Part shown: positions 32,327 to 41,513 of the stretch, piece after piece
Layout: each line of letters begins with the position of its first letter
Numbering within the stretch: position 1 is the first letter of the stretch
Assembly (NCBI GenBank): GCA_021776055.1
Contig: JAJFGP010000144.1
Location: 1 to 64,000 of the forward strand
Direction of reading: 5' to 3'
Length of the DNA: 64,000 nucleotides
Source of the DNA: Kiloniellaceae bacterium
Lineage (GTDB): Bacteria; Pseudomonadota; Alphaproteobacteria; Kiloniellales; J153
Notes under the pieces: generated by a model
What the model was told of the DNA's origin: nothing
Databases searched by the model: none
The model's input: the letters and a program-made list of their open reading frames with translations, nothing else
Program-made: the position numbers and the translations under genes

Positions 32327-33115
32327 TTACCGATCATCCATTGCCGTTTCGCGCTCGCTCTTGATGGCGAGATCGGCGAGCGGCGAAAGACGCAGGATGC
32401 GGAAGAAGTCCGGCAATCGCTTCGCTCCTTGGGGAGAGAACAGGTTCTTATAGCGGATATTAAGCGACCAGCGCGTCTCCACCTCTTCGTTCACCGGGAT
32501 TACGTGCATCAATCCAGTCCAGAAGAAGCAGGCTGTGCCGAAGGAAGCCTCGATGCGATGGCCGACTCGCTTCGCCTTCTCGTAGACCTTGTCGGCGCCG
32601 TCCTTGCCAGCGACGCGAAGGTCGGCGATCACCTCATTCGTACCCTTGCGATCGAGAAGAGATATCCCCTTGGTGCCGTAGCAATCCACCAGCGGAATCC
32701 ACAGCACCACCTCGAAGGGCGAGTTCGGTGGCGCGTCCCGGTGGATCGGCGAGACGTCGATATCGCCCGGCTGCTGAATGACGATGTTGCACGACTTCTG
32801 CACGGCAACGTCCGGCCCGACGAGTCGCAGCAGGCTGTCCTGAAACGCATCAAAGATGACCTCGCCGGCATCAAGGCGTTCGTTAAAACCTCGGATCATC
32901 GCCATGCGAAAGTCGTTTAGTTCGGCGCCCGACATTTCACGCTTGTGGAATTCGTTCATGAAGGCGGCCGCATCATCGCCGGCGTCGCACAGATTGCCCG
33001 CCTCCTCGAACAATGTTCGGCGGATCAGCTCGAGCTTGTCGAGCGCGTCGGCATGGGCGATGGCGAAGCCCGTTTCCCTGAATTCGTTTAGGAATGTGTT
33101 TTTCAACTCATGCAC
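32327..33115 (-). CDS. 2OG-Fe(II) oxygenase, sporadic carbohydrate cluster type (copy B)
   Basis: A 262-residue paralog of the oxygenase at 27214-28041. Facial triad: His125-x-Asp127 in SPIHRDAPPNSPFEVVLWIP and His204 in GLMHVIPVNEEVETRWSLN. Both copies share NEE-x-(E/T)-TRWSLN and the SPFE(L/V)VLW block. It overlaps the C-methyltransferase gene by 8 bp. Probably oxidises a position of an unusual sugar; two copies suggest two oxidations or two substrates. Confidence 0.84.
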   Translation of the reverse strand: MHELKNTFLNEFRETGFAIAHADALDKLELIRRTLFEEAGNLCDAGDDAAAFMNEFHKREMSGAELNDFRMAMIRGFNERLDAGEVIFDAFQDSLLRLVGPDVAVQKSCNIVIQQPGDIDVSPIHRDAPPNSPFEVVLWIPLVDCYGTKGISLLDRKGTNEVIADLRVAGKDGADKVYEKAKRVGHRIEASFGTACFFWTGLMHVIPVNEEVETRWSLNIRYKNLFSPQGAKRLPDFFRILRLSPLADLAIKSERETAMDDR

Positions 33116-34367
33116 TCAACTCAGCAAGGGTCGGAAGCGGCACGACGATTCGCCCGCCCGCCCGCAGGTAAGCCTGTTGTCTTGCAACGATGGGCTCGGC
33201 GTAGCGCCAGGCGAGCAGGATCACCAGGCCCGGGTTTGCCGCCCCAAGATCGTCGCCGTGGCGCACCGGCAACGTATAGCCCGGCCCCTCGAACCTGTCC
33301 TTGAACGGGTTGTCGTCGAACAGCGCGTCGAGCTTGTCCTGGAGTTCGAGTTGATGGATCAACGCGATGCAGCCGACAGAGGTTCCGTAAGCTGCCACCG
33401 TTCCGCCGCTGGCACGAGTCTCGGCGATCAGCTTGTGCAATTCGGCCCGCGTCTCGGCGGCACGTGCCGCGAAGGCTCCGTGGCGGTCCGGGTCGTAGAG
33501 GCGTGATTGTTCTTCGAGATCGATCAACACAGCCACCTCGGGAGCCTCCGGCCGCGCGCTGTCGTCGCGTTGCATCCAGAAGCGGATGGAGCCCCCCTTC
33601 ATGGGGATGCGCTCAGCGTCGAAGACGGCGAGGCCGTGACGGCGAAAGGCAGTGGCCACCGGCTTCACCGAGAAACAAGTAATGTGTTCGTGATAGAGGA
33701 CATCGAGCAGGAACTTATCGAGCACGTCGAGCGCATACTGGGTCTCGAACACAAAGGCGCCATCGTCCGCGAGCAAAACCCGCACACCTCGCAGTACGTC
33801 GCCGAGATCGTCGATATTGGCCATGGCGTTGTTGGCGAGCACGACGCGCGCCGGGCCGTGCTCCGCTTTGATCTCGTGGGCGATGGCCTCGGTGAAGAAG
33901 TCGCTTCGTGTCGGAATACCCCGCGCCGTCGCCTCAGCCGCAATGGCGTTCGCCGGATCTATCCCCTGGACGCGCATGCCGGCCTTACGAAAAAAGCCGA
34001 GCAGCGTGCCGTCGTTGCTGCCAAACTCGACCACAAGGTCATTGGACTTCAACCCAAGACGCGCGATCACAGATTCGTTCAAGCTCTTGAAGTGTTCGGC
34101 AAGGCCGAGTGAGCCTGCGGTTCGATAAAGATAATTGCCATAGACCAGCGCCGGATCCACAACGTTCAGCATCTGGATCAACCCGCAGGCCCGACAAAGG
34201 TAATTATCGAGCGGTGCGGTGATGCAGGTCAGCGGTTCGCTGTCACGGCCTTTCACAGTGCCGACGTTGGGCGAGACGATGGGGACCTGAGGCATGGGCA
34301 TGCTACACACCAGGTCGGTCGAGGTGCAGGCGCGGCAGGTCTTGCGGTTATGCACGAGCGCACCCAT
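33108..34367 (-). CDS. Zinc-ribbon C-methyltransferase (Methyltransf_13/14 type)
   Basis: A 419-residue protein from ATG at 34367, one base after the oxidoreductase stop. An N-terminal zinc ribbon (CRACTSTDLVCSMPMPQVPI with CRACGLIQ downstream), a SAM core VVEFGSNDGTLLGFF, the catalytic YHEHITCFSV motif of sugar C-methyltransferases, and a C-terminal second Rossmann domain (GGTVAAYGTSVGCIALIH) are all present. The family adds a methyl branch to a ketosugar carbon (as in TylC3 and NovU), so the neighbouring ketosugar enzymes probably supply a keto substrate. A strong assignment to family, not to substrate. Confidence 0.9.
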   Translation of the reverse strand: MGALVHNRKTCRACTSTDLVCSMPMPQVPIVSPNVGTVKGRDSEPLTCITAPLDNYLCRACGLIQMLNVVDPALVYGNYLYRTAGSLGLAEHFKSLNESVIARLGLKSNDLVVEFGSNDGTLLGFFRKAGMRVQGIDPANAIAAEATARGIPTRSDFFTEAIAHEIKAEHGPARVVLANNAMANIDDLGDVLRGVRVLLADDGAFVFETQYALDVLDKFLLDVLYHEHITCFSVKPVATAFRRHGLAVFDAERIPMKGGSIRFWMQRDDSARPEAPEVAVLIDLEEQSRLYDPDRHGAFAARAAETRAELHKLIAETRASGGTVAAYGTSVGCIALIHQLELQDKLDALFDDNPFKDRFEGPGYTLPVRHGDDLGAANPGLVILLAWRYAEPIVARQQAYLRAGGRIVVPLPTLAELSA

Positions 34368-34368
34368 C

Positions 34369-35421
34369 TCAGGCCGCCACCCGCTGCCAGATGGCTTCGC
34401 ATAGCGCGAGGTCACGGCGCCCGGTCTCGCCGTCGGTGGCGGGGGTTGCCTCGCCGAGCAGGCAGTCGACGAAGCCTTTGGCCTGGCGGGCGAACGACCA
34501 ACCCTGACCGACTTCAATATGCTGTGCCGGGTGGCCGTCGGTCTCGGTTTCGATGACCATGCGCGTGACAGCTTCCCTGTCCATGGGTGACGGCACGGCG
34601 ATAGCGAGGCGGCCGTTCTCGAACAGGAACTCGGCGCCCTCGATCCAACGCCCGGTGTCGGCCTTCGCAACGATGAGTGAAACCGGGATGTCGCCTGAGC
34701 GGAGCGACACGCGCAGGCCCCCTTGGTGAGGCAACAGCCCGGCGTCGGCGACTGTGAGATCGTGACCGAGGAAATAACTCATCAAGTTCACGTCGTGGGA
34801 GCCGTGGTTCATGAACCAGGCGTAGGCGTCTCGGTGCGGTTCCGCGATCCATTCAGGCCAAAGCGGCCAAGTCTCGAAGCGGACTTCGCGGCTCTCAGCC
34901 GGGCGCACATGGCGGGGCGGCGGGTGAGCGTAGTTGCGAGAATAGTCATAGAAATTGGCGAACAACAGCGGGCCGAGAGCTTGCGTCTCCAGTAGCGATC
35001 CGAATGCTTGTCGTGCAGCCTCGATACCCGGATCGTAGCGTTTCATATAGCCAACCGCGTAGATTAGGTCGCGCGCCCGCCCCGCGCCGACAAGGCGTTC
35101 GGCTTGTTCGACGGTGTGCGCCATGGGTTTTTCCGTCATTACATGCTTGCCGGCTTCAAGCGCGGCGAGAGTGATGGGCCCGGTCGCCGAGCGGGGCATG
35201 CTGATAACCACCGCGTCGATCGCGGAGTCCTTGAGCAGCGCGTCATGGTCGGCGACGATTGCCGCATTGCCCACGGCGCCGGTGAGCGCTGCGACGAGCG
35301 ACGGTCGGAATTCAGCAACGGCGGCGACGCGACAACGGGAATCGGACAAGTAGAACGGCAGATGCGCGATCTGCGCGATCATGCCGCCGCCGATTATGCC
35401 GATTACGGGGATTTCATTCAT
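34369..35421 (-). CDS. Gfo/Idh/MocA family oxidoreductase
   Basis: A 350-residue NAD(P)-binding protein: VIGIIGGGMIAQIAHLPFYL at the N-terminus, VVISMPRSATGPITLAALEA, then KHVMTEKPMAHTVEQAE with the E-K-P motif. C-terminal half: FMNHGSHDVNLMSYFLG, the catalytic-helix signature. Likely makes the ketosugar used by the C-methyltransferase, or reduces its product. It follows the epimerase gene by 36 bp. Confidence 0.87.
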   Translation of the reverse strand: MNEIPVIGIIGGGMIAQIAHLPFYLSDSRCRVAAVAEFRPSLVAALTGAVGNAAIVADHDALLKDSAIDAVVISMPRSATGPITLAALEAGKHVMTEKPMAHTVEQAERLVGAGRARDLIYAVGYMKRYDPGIEAARQAFGSLLETQALGPLLFANFYDYSRNYAHPPPRHVRPAESREVRFETWPLWPEWIAEPHRDAYAWFMNHGSHDVNLMSYFLGHDLTVADAGLLPHQGGLRVSLRSGDIPVSLIVAKADTGRWIEGAEFLFENGRLAIAVPSPMDREAVTRMVIETETDGHPAQHIEVGQGWSFARQAKGFVDCLLGEATPATDGETGRRDLALCEAIWQRVAA

Positions 35422-35457
35422 GAGTAATTGACAGGGAAGAGGCCCGTCCAGTTGCGG

Positions 35458-36492
35458 TCAACCGAGGCCACGCTCCTGCATAGTGCGGATGTTGAAGTAG
35501 CTGGGGTCGTCCATGGTGTTTTTAAGGCGTCCGTCCTTGAAGGCGGCAAGCAAATCCCTAACCGCATCCTCGATGGTCCCTTCCGCCTCGAAGCCGAGTC
35601 GCGCATGGAGCTTTTCGGACGAGACCTTGTAGGACCGCTCATCATCGGTGGGCACGACCTCGAATTCGATGTCGCCGCCATAAACGTTGTCGCGCTCGAC
35701 CACCCGCTTCACGGTCTCGGCGATCTCCATCACCGACGCGTTGTGGTAGCCGGCATTGAATACCTCGCCGTCGATCATCTCTTCGGGCAGGGCGAGTACG
35801 GTCTCGTAAAGCCGCGCCATGTCGTCTATGTGAATGTTGGGACGCAGTTGGTTGCCACCGAACACTTTAATTTTTTTGTTGATGATCGCGTGGTTGGTGA
35901 GGATGTTCACAATCACGTCGAGGCGCTGGCGCGAGCTGTAACCGCATACTGTCGCCGGGCGTATGGTCAGTGTCACGAAGCCGGGCTCGCGCTCCTCATC
36001 GAGGATAACCTCGCACATCGCCTTGAAGCGCGAATAGTCGGTGAGCGGTTCAAGGGGCAGGTCCTCGGTGACCTCAAGATCGTCCTTGATGCCGTAAACG
36101 CTCGACGACGAGGCATAGACGAATCTCTTGACGCCGGCCCGCTTGGCGGCTTGTACCAGGGGGCGGAAGGCGTCGTAATTGATGGACTTGCCGAGGGCCG
36201 GGTCGAGCTCGAACGACGGATCGTTGGACATGCAGGCGAGATGAACGACCGAATCGCATCCCGCAAGCGCCTTCTCCACCGCCGCCGGGTGGCGCAAGTC
36301 GCCTCGGACCTGGATAAGGCGCGGATGATCAGCGACAGCATCGAGCACGTCATGGCCGAACAGATAGAGGTCGAGCACAGTCACGGTGTAACCGCCATCA
36401 AGCAGACGCGGAACCAGAGCACAGCCCACGTAACCCGCGCCGCCGGTAATCAGGACATGGCCGGGTGCGCCTTGGGCTTCAATCGTTGTCAT
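35458..36492 (-). CDS. NAD-dependent sugar epimerase/dehydratase
   Basis: A 344-residue extended SDR from ATG at 36492, in an ATGA overlap with the small ORF. VLITGGAGYVGCALVPRLLD, YASSSSVYG, Tyr153-x3-Lys157 in TDYSRFKAMCEV, RPATVCGYSSRQRLDVIVNI, and GNQLRPNIHIDDMARLYETV are characteristic. Resembles nucleotide-sugar epimerases/dehydratases of the CDP- and GDP-sugar type. Substrate unknown; probably the activated sugar produced by the cytidylyltransferase-kinase fusion at 39-40 kb. Confidence 0.86.
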   Translation of the reverse strand: MTTIEAQGAPGHVLITGGAGYVGCALVPRLLDGGYTVTVLDLYLFGHDVLDAVADHPRLIQVRGDLRHPAAVEKALAGCDSVVHLACMSNDPSFELDPALGKSINYDAFRPLVQAAKRAGVKRFVYASSSSVYGIKDDLEVTEDLPLEPLTDYSRFKAMCEVILDEEREPGFVTLTIRPATVCGYSSRQRLDVIVNILTNHAIINKKIKVFGGNQLRPNIHIDDMARLYETVLALPEEMIDGEVFNAGYHNASVMEIAETVKRVVERDNVYGGDIEFEVVPTDDERSYKVSSEKLHARLGFEAEGTIEDAVRDLLAAFKDGRLKNTMDDPSYFNIRTMQERGLG

Positions 36493-36758
36493 TGTTCGGC
36501 TGTCCATCCAATATACATATCGAGGGCACCATGCAGAATGGCGAGGTGGCCGACCTCGACGAAACCGCACTCGTGACTTGAAATTTGTACATTCAGATCA
36601 CCGGGGACACAGAGCGGATTGCTGTCTTCGAGGTCCAAAAGCTTGTAGATCGTGCTGTCGTTGGCGTTGGCCGCTCGCGCGGTCGCCGTCAGGCCGTTGA
36701 GGGTTTGCATGTAGGCGGAGAATTTATCAAAAACGCTCAATGCGTTTCGGGAATTCAC
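36489..36758 (-). CDS. Small protein of unknown function, coupled to a radical SAM gene
   Basis: An 89-residue frame with ATGA overlaps on both sides (36755-36758 and 36489-36492), which argues that it is real. It contains YMQTLNGLTATARAANAND, then VGHLAILHGALDMYIGW near the C-terminus. No signal peptide or recognisable domain; one possible helix at the N-terminus. Because it is locked between the radical SAM gene and the epimerase it may be an accessory or carrier subunit; I cannot name it. Confidence 0.6.
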   Translation of the reverse strand: MNSRNALSVFDKFSAYMQTLNGLTATARAANANDSTIYKLLDLEDSNPLCVPGDLNVQISSHECGFVEVGHLAILHGALDMYIGWTAEQ

Positions 36759-38776
36759 GTTACTTTTTCCACGTGGCGGAAAAAGAGCTTCAGGTTGCTG
36801 CGTTGGATCAATCGCCCAACGCCGCCCGGATGGTGGCGGTAGACATTGATCGAATTACGGATGTGCTTACGCTGTTCGCTGGTGTGGAAGAACCTGAGCC
36901 GAGTGTCTTCGGCAATATTGGCTCCTGTCTCGATGGCATCGACGCCGTCACCGATGCCCTTGGAGAAGTCGTAGCGGAATTCCGCCTCACGGGTGTCGAC
37001 GTGCTCGTGTACGTCCGCCTTAAGAAAGGTCACGTAACGAGCAAGTTCGCCAAGGTAGTCGGAAACTGAGCCGCTATGCTTGCCGCGCTCGGCGAGTACG
37101 GCGAAAGCCCCTGTCATAAGCGCCCTGGTCAAATCCTCAAACTCCAGATACATGAGCGCGCGGTGGCCGAGCAACTCGTTATTTGCGACCTTACCGTCTA
37201 AAATACCTTGAAAATGAGCCGTATCAGAAACGGCGGCCTGGGCCTCCTCGTGGGAATCAAACAGGTCTTCCTCGGTCTCGCGCTTGAAGCTTGCAATGAT
37301 CTCCGTAAGACGCGGAGTGAACACCTCGGGGTGGGCGTGGATGTATTCAAGGATATCGAACGCGGGAACGCCGAGGTGACGGAGCGCGGTGAACACTTCC
37401 TCATAAAGGCCGTTGTTGATAAATGCCTCGACCAACAGGTTCATGATGCGGCACGAGACGTAATCTTCGAATGGCATATCCTTACTGCCGACGATGATCT
37501 CTTCGATCTCGCCTGCGCGGATCACATCATTGCTGAACCGGTACTCGCCGACACACCCCGGAATGATCCGGTAGCGGGTGAGGAGGCCGAAACGTTCGCG
37601 CGTCTCCTGCGAGGCCATGTCGGTGCCGAGCAGCAGCATGGCTTGAAACATGCGTATCGTACTGACGCCGTTCTCGATGCACGAGCGAAGCGAGTTGAAA
37701 TGTTTTTCGCGAGTGTCGCCCGGCAGGCAGAGTATGATCTCGGAAGCCGACATCCCGTACTCTTGGCTGTTCACGAATCCAACGAATTGCCGGTAGGCCT
37801 CCGTCGAAATATTCGAGCGTTTGATGTTCGCGAGGACCTCCGCGTCGGTGGATTGCACTGACGAGCCGAGAATCCATGAGCCGCCGAGGATTTTTGCCGT
37901 GTTGATAATCCGATCAGGCTTGTTTTTGCCCGCAGACGCCTTGACGACGAGCGGCCAGCGACGTTCCGCCTGGAGCTTGGCGATATACTCCGCCGTCTGC
38001 GTATCCTGCTTGTACATGCCGAAGTTGAGGTCGGTGATGATCAGCTCGTCCACGTCTTTTACCATATCGGCGATGTAGGTTAACTCGGCGTCGGTTCGAT
38101 CCGTCTTGAAGCGAACCACGCGGTTTTTCGACGCCAACCCGTCGGCGCAGAAGGCACAGCTGAAGGGACAGCCGCGCGTTGTCTCTATCATCGGGATCAG
38201 TGGCGTCTCGAAGAATTCATCGAGCATGCCGCTGAGATAAGGTGAAGGAATCTCGTTCACGTCGAGGATGCGCGCAACCTTGCCGATGATCATTTTTTCG
38301 CCCAGCAGATAGCAACCGTTTGGGATTATGTGACGTGCTTCCTTAAGTGCGTTGACGTCGAAATTACATTCCTCGAGGCGGCTGAGAATGTCCACGAAGC
38401 CGATCTCGCCCTCGTTCTGGATATAGAAGTCGATGGCCGGGCGCTTCTCAAGGAATGCCTGCTGCTCATCCGCCAGCACCGGGAAATTGGGGCCACCAAA
38501 CACAATAGCGATCCCAGGAAACCGTTCCTTGACCCAGCAGGCGACGCTGTAGCTCAGCTCGAAGTTCCAGGAATATCCGGAAAAGCCGATTACCCGTGGC
38601 TGCTCGATCTCAATCGCGGCCGATAGCTTGTCCGGAAACTTGAACAGATCAACGTCGAAGCGGTCACCAAGTTTTGCCTGGGCGTAACTCGCAACGAACG
38701 ACCCGCCGAGCGGAAACGTCAGCGCAGAAATGCCCAACGCCGTATGGGTCAGGTCGCAGACGAAGATCTTATGCAC
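36755..38776 (-). CDS. Radical SAM protein with N-terminal B12-binding-like domain
   Basis: A 673-residue protein. I prefer GTG at 38776, preceded by GAGG nine bases away and aligning with the family N-terminus (KIFVCDLTHTALGISALTFP); an ATG at 38827 is possible. Residues 1-180 form a B12-binding-like Rossmann region (RVIGFSGYSWNFELSYSVAC, FGGPNFPVLADEQQAF), but I see no DxHxxG cobalamin motif. The radical SAM core has TTRGCPFSCAFCADG with Cys203, Cys207 and Cys210 binding [4Fe-4S]. The C-terminal 250 residues are helical. It could carry out a difficult carbon rearrangement, dehydration or methylation on a sugar; the reaction is unknown. Confidence 0.84.
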   Translation of the reverse strand: MHKIFVCDLTHTALGISALTFPLGGSFVASYAQAKLGDRFDVDLFKFPDKLSAAIEIEQPRVIGFSGYSWNFELSYSVACWVKERFPGIAIVFGGPNFPVLADEQQAFLEKRPAIDFYIQNEGEIGFVDILSRLEECNFDVNALKEARHIIPNGCYLLGEKMIIGKVARILDVNEIPSPYLSGMLDEFFETPLIPMIETTRGCPFSCAFCADGLASKNRVVRFKTDRTDAELTYIADMVKDVDELIITDLNFGMYKQDTQTAEYIAKLQAERRWPLVVKASAGKNKPDRIINTAKILGGSWILGSSVQSTDAEVLANIKRSNISTEAYRQFVGFVNSQEYGMSASEIILCLPGDTREKHFNSLRSCIENGVSTIRMFQAMLLLGTDMASQETRERFGLLTRYRIIPGCVGEYRFSNDVIRAGEIEEIIVGSKDMPFEDYVSCRIMNLLVEAFINNGLYEEVFTALRHLGVPAFDILEYIHAHPEVFTPRLTEIIASFKRETEEDLFDSHEEAQAAVSDTAHFQGILDGKVANNELLGHRALMYLEFEDLTRALMTGAFAVLAERGKHSGSVSDYLGELARYVTFLKADVHEHVDTREAEFRYDFSKGIGDGVDAIETGANIAEDTRLRFFHTSEQRKHIRNSINVYRHHPGGVGRLIQRSNLKLFFRHVEKVT

Positions 38777-38863
38777 AGCCGGATACCTCGTATTGGCGGA
38801 TTCGGCGATCCATAGAAATTGTACCATGCAAATGCCACCGGATCGCCTTTTGTGTAGAGTTCA

Positions 38864-40441
38864 TCATTTAAGAAGAGTCTGGATATAGCGCTGCAATTCG
38901 AGCTTGGTGAGCGCGCGACGATGGCCGACGATGGCCGTCTTGAGGCCACCCGCCACGTTTCCGAGGAATGCCGCGTCGACGCATTCGCCACCCGCGGCCA
39001 TGACGGCGGCGGCGGCAACAAAGAACGCGTCCCCCGCGCCTACCGTGTCGATTACGTTCGATGCGAATGCCGGGATGTGGGTCACTCTTTCGCCGTTGCT
39101 CGCATAACAACCGTACTTGCCGTGGGTGATAATTATGTTGGGCGCATGGACTAGCGCCTGCAGTTTGCCGTCCGCGATAACCGCCGGGTCGGCGTGTTTC
39201 TCCTGCACAGCGAGGCGCGCCTCCATGGTGTCGATGCAGAGAAAGTCGGCACGCATGTATTTGTTGACCAGATTGTAGCCGATGTTGCCCGCGTTCGACT
39301 GGGCATTGACGGCGAGGAACTTGGCGTTCTCCGTCAGGACCTGGATTGACGAGCCCTGGATGGCGCCGTGACCGAAATCGCACACGATGACCGCATCCAC
39401 CTCGGCCATGCGCGCACGAAGAAGTTTTTGAAATTTCGTAGTTCCTTCAGCCGACAGTGGCTGGTCATTCATGTGGTAGACCTCGAAGAGCTTTTGTACG
39501 TGGGTCGGTTCGACGAAGCGGGTCTTCTGGACCGTAGGCGATTCGGGGCTCTCGAAGAAATAGGGCGTGATGCTCTTGTCGAGATTCTCGCGCGCAAACG
39601 TCTCGTAGTTCTCGCCCAGATTCGACGAACCAACAGTGGTCACCAGCTCGACATTGGGACAAAGCGCCGCGAGATGGTTTGCCGCAGCGATGACACCACC
39701 TGCGAACAACTCCTCTCCGCGCTGATGGGTCGCGATGATGTTTTCCTTGGCGGATTTGCCGAGGGCGTCCACATAGATGTAGCGGTCAATGATGGTTTCA
39801 CCAACGATCAGCAATCGCAACTTGGCGATGCGGGAAAACAGATCGTCGAGACGTTCGGCGAGTCCGTCCCGCCCAACACCCTCAAGATAGTCGCGCGCAT
39901 CCCCATCATCGACGGAGAAGAACCGATTCAACAGGTTCGACGAACTGAACGTAACGTCATGCGTGAACACCAGCACACCACCATGGCGTTCCACCGCTTC
40001 TTTTTCGACGACGATCTTACCTGTAATATCCTTCTCGAAGTCGTCATATTCGCCTCCCTTAATGTAGGCGGCGGGCTTGACCGCGTCGATTGCCACGGTG
40101 GCGCTTGGCTCGTGGACAATGGCGACGTAGTCGACGAGATCAAGTGCTGCCAGCATTTCGGCGCGGAGTTCCTCGCCGAATGCCGGTCGATCAGGGCCTT
40201 TATTCACATACTCGTCGCAGGTGACCGTGACGACCAGCACATCGCCCTGCTGCCTGGCGGCCTCAAGGTGTCGCAGGTGGCCGACGTGCAACAGGTCGAA
40301 GACGCCGTGACACAGCGCGACGCGCTGGCCTTCAGCTTGGAGCTTCCGGCAGACCGTGCTGAGTTCCGCAAGCGGCAAGACCTTTCGACGCGTGCTACTC
40401 TTGCCTTCTGCGCTCGATGTAGGGTGTGTGCGTATGTTCAT
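38864..40441 (-). CDS. Nucleotidyltransferase-PfkB kinase fusion with swapped HldE domain order
   Basis: A 525-residue bifunctional protein. The N-terminal domain is a cytidylyltransferase-fold enzyme (ALCHGVFDLLHVGHLRHLE, HVGH at 52-55; later THDVTFSSSNLLNRFF). The C-terminal domain is a PfkB-type kinase with GGVIAAANHLAAL and the C-terminal NVIDTVGAGDAFFVAAAAVM (GAGD 468-471). HldE has the same two activities in heptose synthesis but with kinase first, so the order here is reversed. It probably phosphorylates a sugar at C1 or another position and couples it to a nucleotide. ATGA overlap with the epimerase upstream. Confidence 0.86.
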   Translation of the reverse strand: MNIRTHPTSSAEGKSSTRRKVLPLAELSTVCRKLQAEGQRVALCHGVFDLLHVGHLRHLEAARQQGDVLVVTVTCDEYVNKGPDRPAFGEELRAEMLAALDLVDYVAIVHEPSATVAIDAVKPAAYIKGGEYDDFEKDITGKIVVEKEAVERHGGVLVFTHDVTFSSSNLLNRFFSVDDGDARDYLEGVGRDGLAERLDDLFSRIAKLRLLIVGETIIDRYIYVDALGKSAKENIIATHQRGEELFAGGVIAAANHLAALCPNVELVTTVGSSNLGENYETFARENLDKSITPYFFESPESPTVQKTRFVEPTHVQKLFEVYHMNDQPLSAEGTTKFQKLLRARMAEVDAVIVCDFGHGAIQGSSIQVLTENAKFLAVNAQSNAGNIGYNLVNKYMRADFLCIDTMEARLAVQEKHADPAVIADGKLQALVHAPNIIITHGKYGCYASNGERVTHIPAFASNVIDTVGAGDAFFVAAAAVMAAGGECVDAAFLGNVAGGLKTAIVGHRRALTKLELQRYIQTLLK

Positions 40442-41442
40442 GATTTTGAATCGCCAAGGTATTCAAACCAGCTTTTTGTGGCCACCTCGATGCTTTCGGG
40501 TGTCCAAACCGGGGCCGTGCGCCAATGCTCTATATTCTCTAGCATGATCCGGACCCCATCGGCGAACGGCACTTTTGCGCGCCAATTCAAATCACGCTCG
40601 ATAGCTACCGTATCGGCGAAAGTGCAGTCCGGCTCGCCCGGCCGCTTCGGAATATGCACCGTCTGTTTTGCGCCGAGCAAGCGGACCAGTTCGTTCACGC
40701 TGTAAGTGCCACCTGATCCGACATTGTAGACGCGGCCTGCGAAGGGTGCGGCTGCGGCCGCCAGGAACGCTTCGATTATGTCTGTCACATAGGTGAAATC
40801 CCGGGTCTGCTCGCCGTCGCCGACGATGGTGAGTGGCTCACCGGCGAGGGCCTGGGCGAGAAACACGCCGAACACGGCGCCGTAGGTGCCGCCGGTCCGC
40901 GCGCGCGGACCGAAGACGTTAAACATGCGGAGCGACAGCACCGAGAGTCCGTAGATCTGACCCCAGTGCAGCACCAACTGCTCGCCGAGGTTCTTGGTAA
41001 GCGCGTATGGGTACTGCGGTTTGATGTCGGCGGTCTCCGCAGTCGGATAGCTGTCCGGGATGCCGTAGCATGTCGATGACGCCGCGTAGAGGAAACGCTC
41101 AACGCCCGCGCGGCGCGCCTCTTCGAGCATGTTAAATGTGCCGTCCACGTTGGCGCGGAAATAGGCCTCGGGTCGCTCGATGGACGGCACGATGTCGGCT
41201 AACGCCGCAAAATGAAAGACCCGTCCCACACCGTCGAGAGTGCCGGCGACCGCCGCCTTATCGGCGATGTCCACCTCGATAAATTCAAAACGCGGGTTGC
41301 CCTCCGCTTGCGCCAGGTTGCGCCGATTGCCGTTGCTCAGGTTGTCGATCACGCGAACCTTGCCGCCGTTCTCGCTTAGAAGACGGTCCACCATATGACT
41401 GCCGATGAACCCGGCGCCACCGGTTACCACGTCGATCTTCAT
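40438..41442 (-). CDS. NAD-dependent nucleotide-sugar epimerase
   Basis: A 334-residue extended SDR from ATG at 41442 (MKIDVVTGGAGFIGSHMVDR). Tyr146-x3-Lys150 in YPYALTKNLGEQLV, FFNVFGPRAR-like MFNVFGPRARTGGTYGAVFG, and IVGDGEQTRDFTYVTDIIEA are typical of UDP-glucose 4-epimerase-like or GDP-sugar epimerases. It is the first gene of the minus-strand operon that runs leftwards; a divergent plus gene starts 71 bp away. Substrate unknown. Confidence 0.88.
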   Translation of the reverse strand: MKIDVVTGGAGFIGSHMVDRLLSENGGKVRVIDNLSNGNRRNLAQAEGNPRFEFIEVDIADKAAVAGTLDGVGRVFHFAALADIVPSIERPEAYFRANVDGTFNMLEEARRAGVERFLYAASSTCYGIPDSYPTAETADIKPQYPYALTKNLGEQLVLHWGQIYGLSVLSLRMFNVFGPRARTGGTYGAVFGVFLAQALAGEPLTIVGDGEQTRDFTYVTDIIEAFLAAAAAPFAGRVYNVGSGGTYSVNELVRLLGAKQTVHIPKRPGEPDCTFADTVAIERDLNWRAKVPFADGVRIMLENIEHWRTAPVWTPESIEVATKSWFEYLGDSKS

Positions 41443-41513
41443 CGCTCGTCCTTTGCCTCGGATAACGGATGCGTCTTGATAAGCCAAGGATCAACGCCTA
41501 TAGAAGAGAAACC
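41443..41513. promoter_or_regulatory. Divergent promoter region between the large minus operon and the WbuC-like gene
   Basis: Only 71 bp separate the two divergent starts, so both promoters must lie here or overlap the coding ends. An AGAAGAG sequence just before ATG 41514 is a plausible ribosome site. I do not see a convincing -35/-10 pair and do not assign one. Confidence 0.35.

Noticed and set aside
35428-36576. A 382-codon plus-strand open frame
   Set aside because: Antisense shadow of the NAD-dependent epimerase; no coherent protein motifs.
39368-40705. A 445-codon plus-strand open frame
   Set aside because: It is antisense to the cytidylyltransferase-kinase fusion and the epimerase, which have clear motifs; GC-rich genes leave long open antisense frames.
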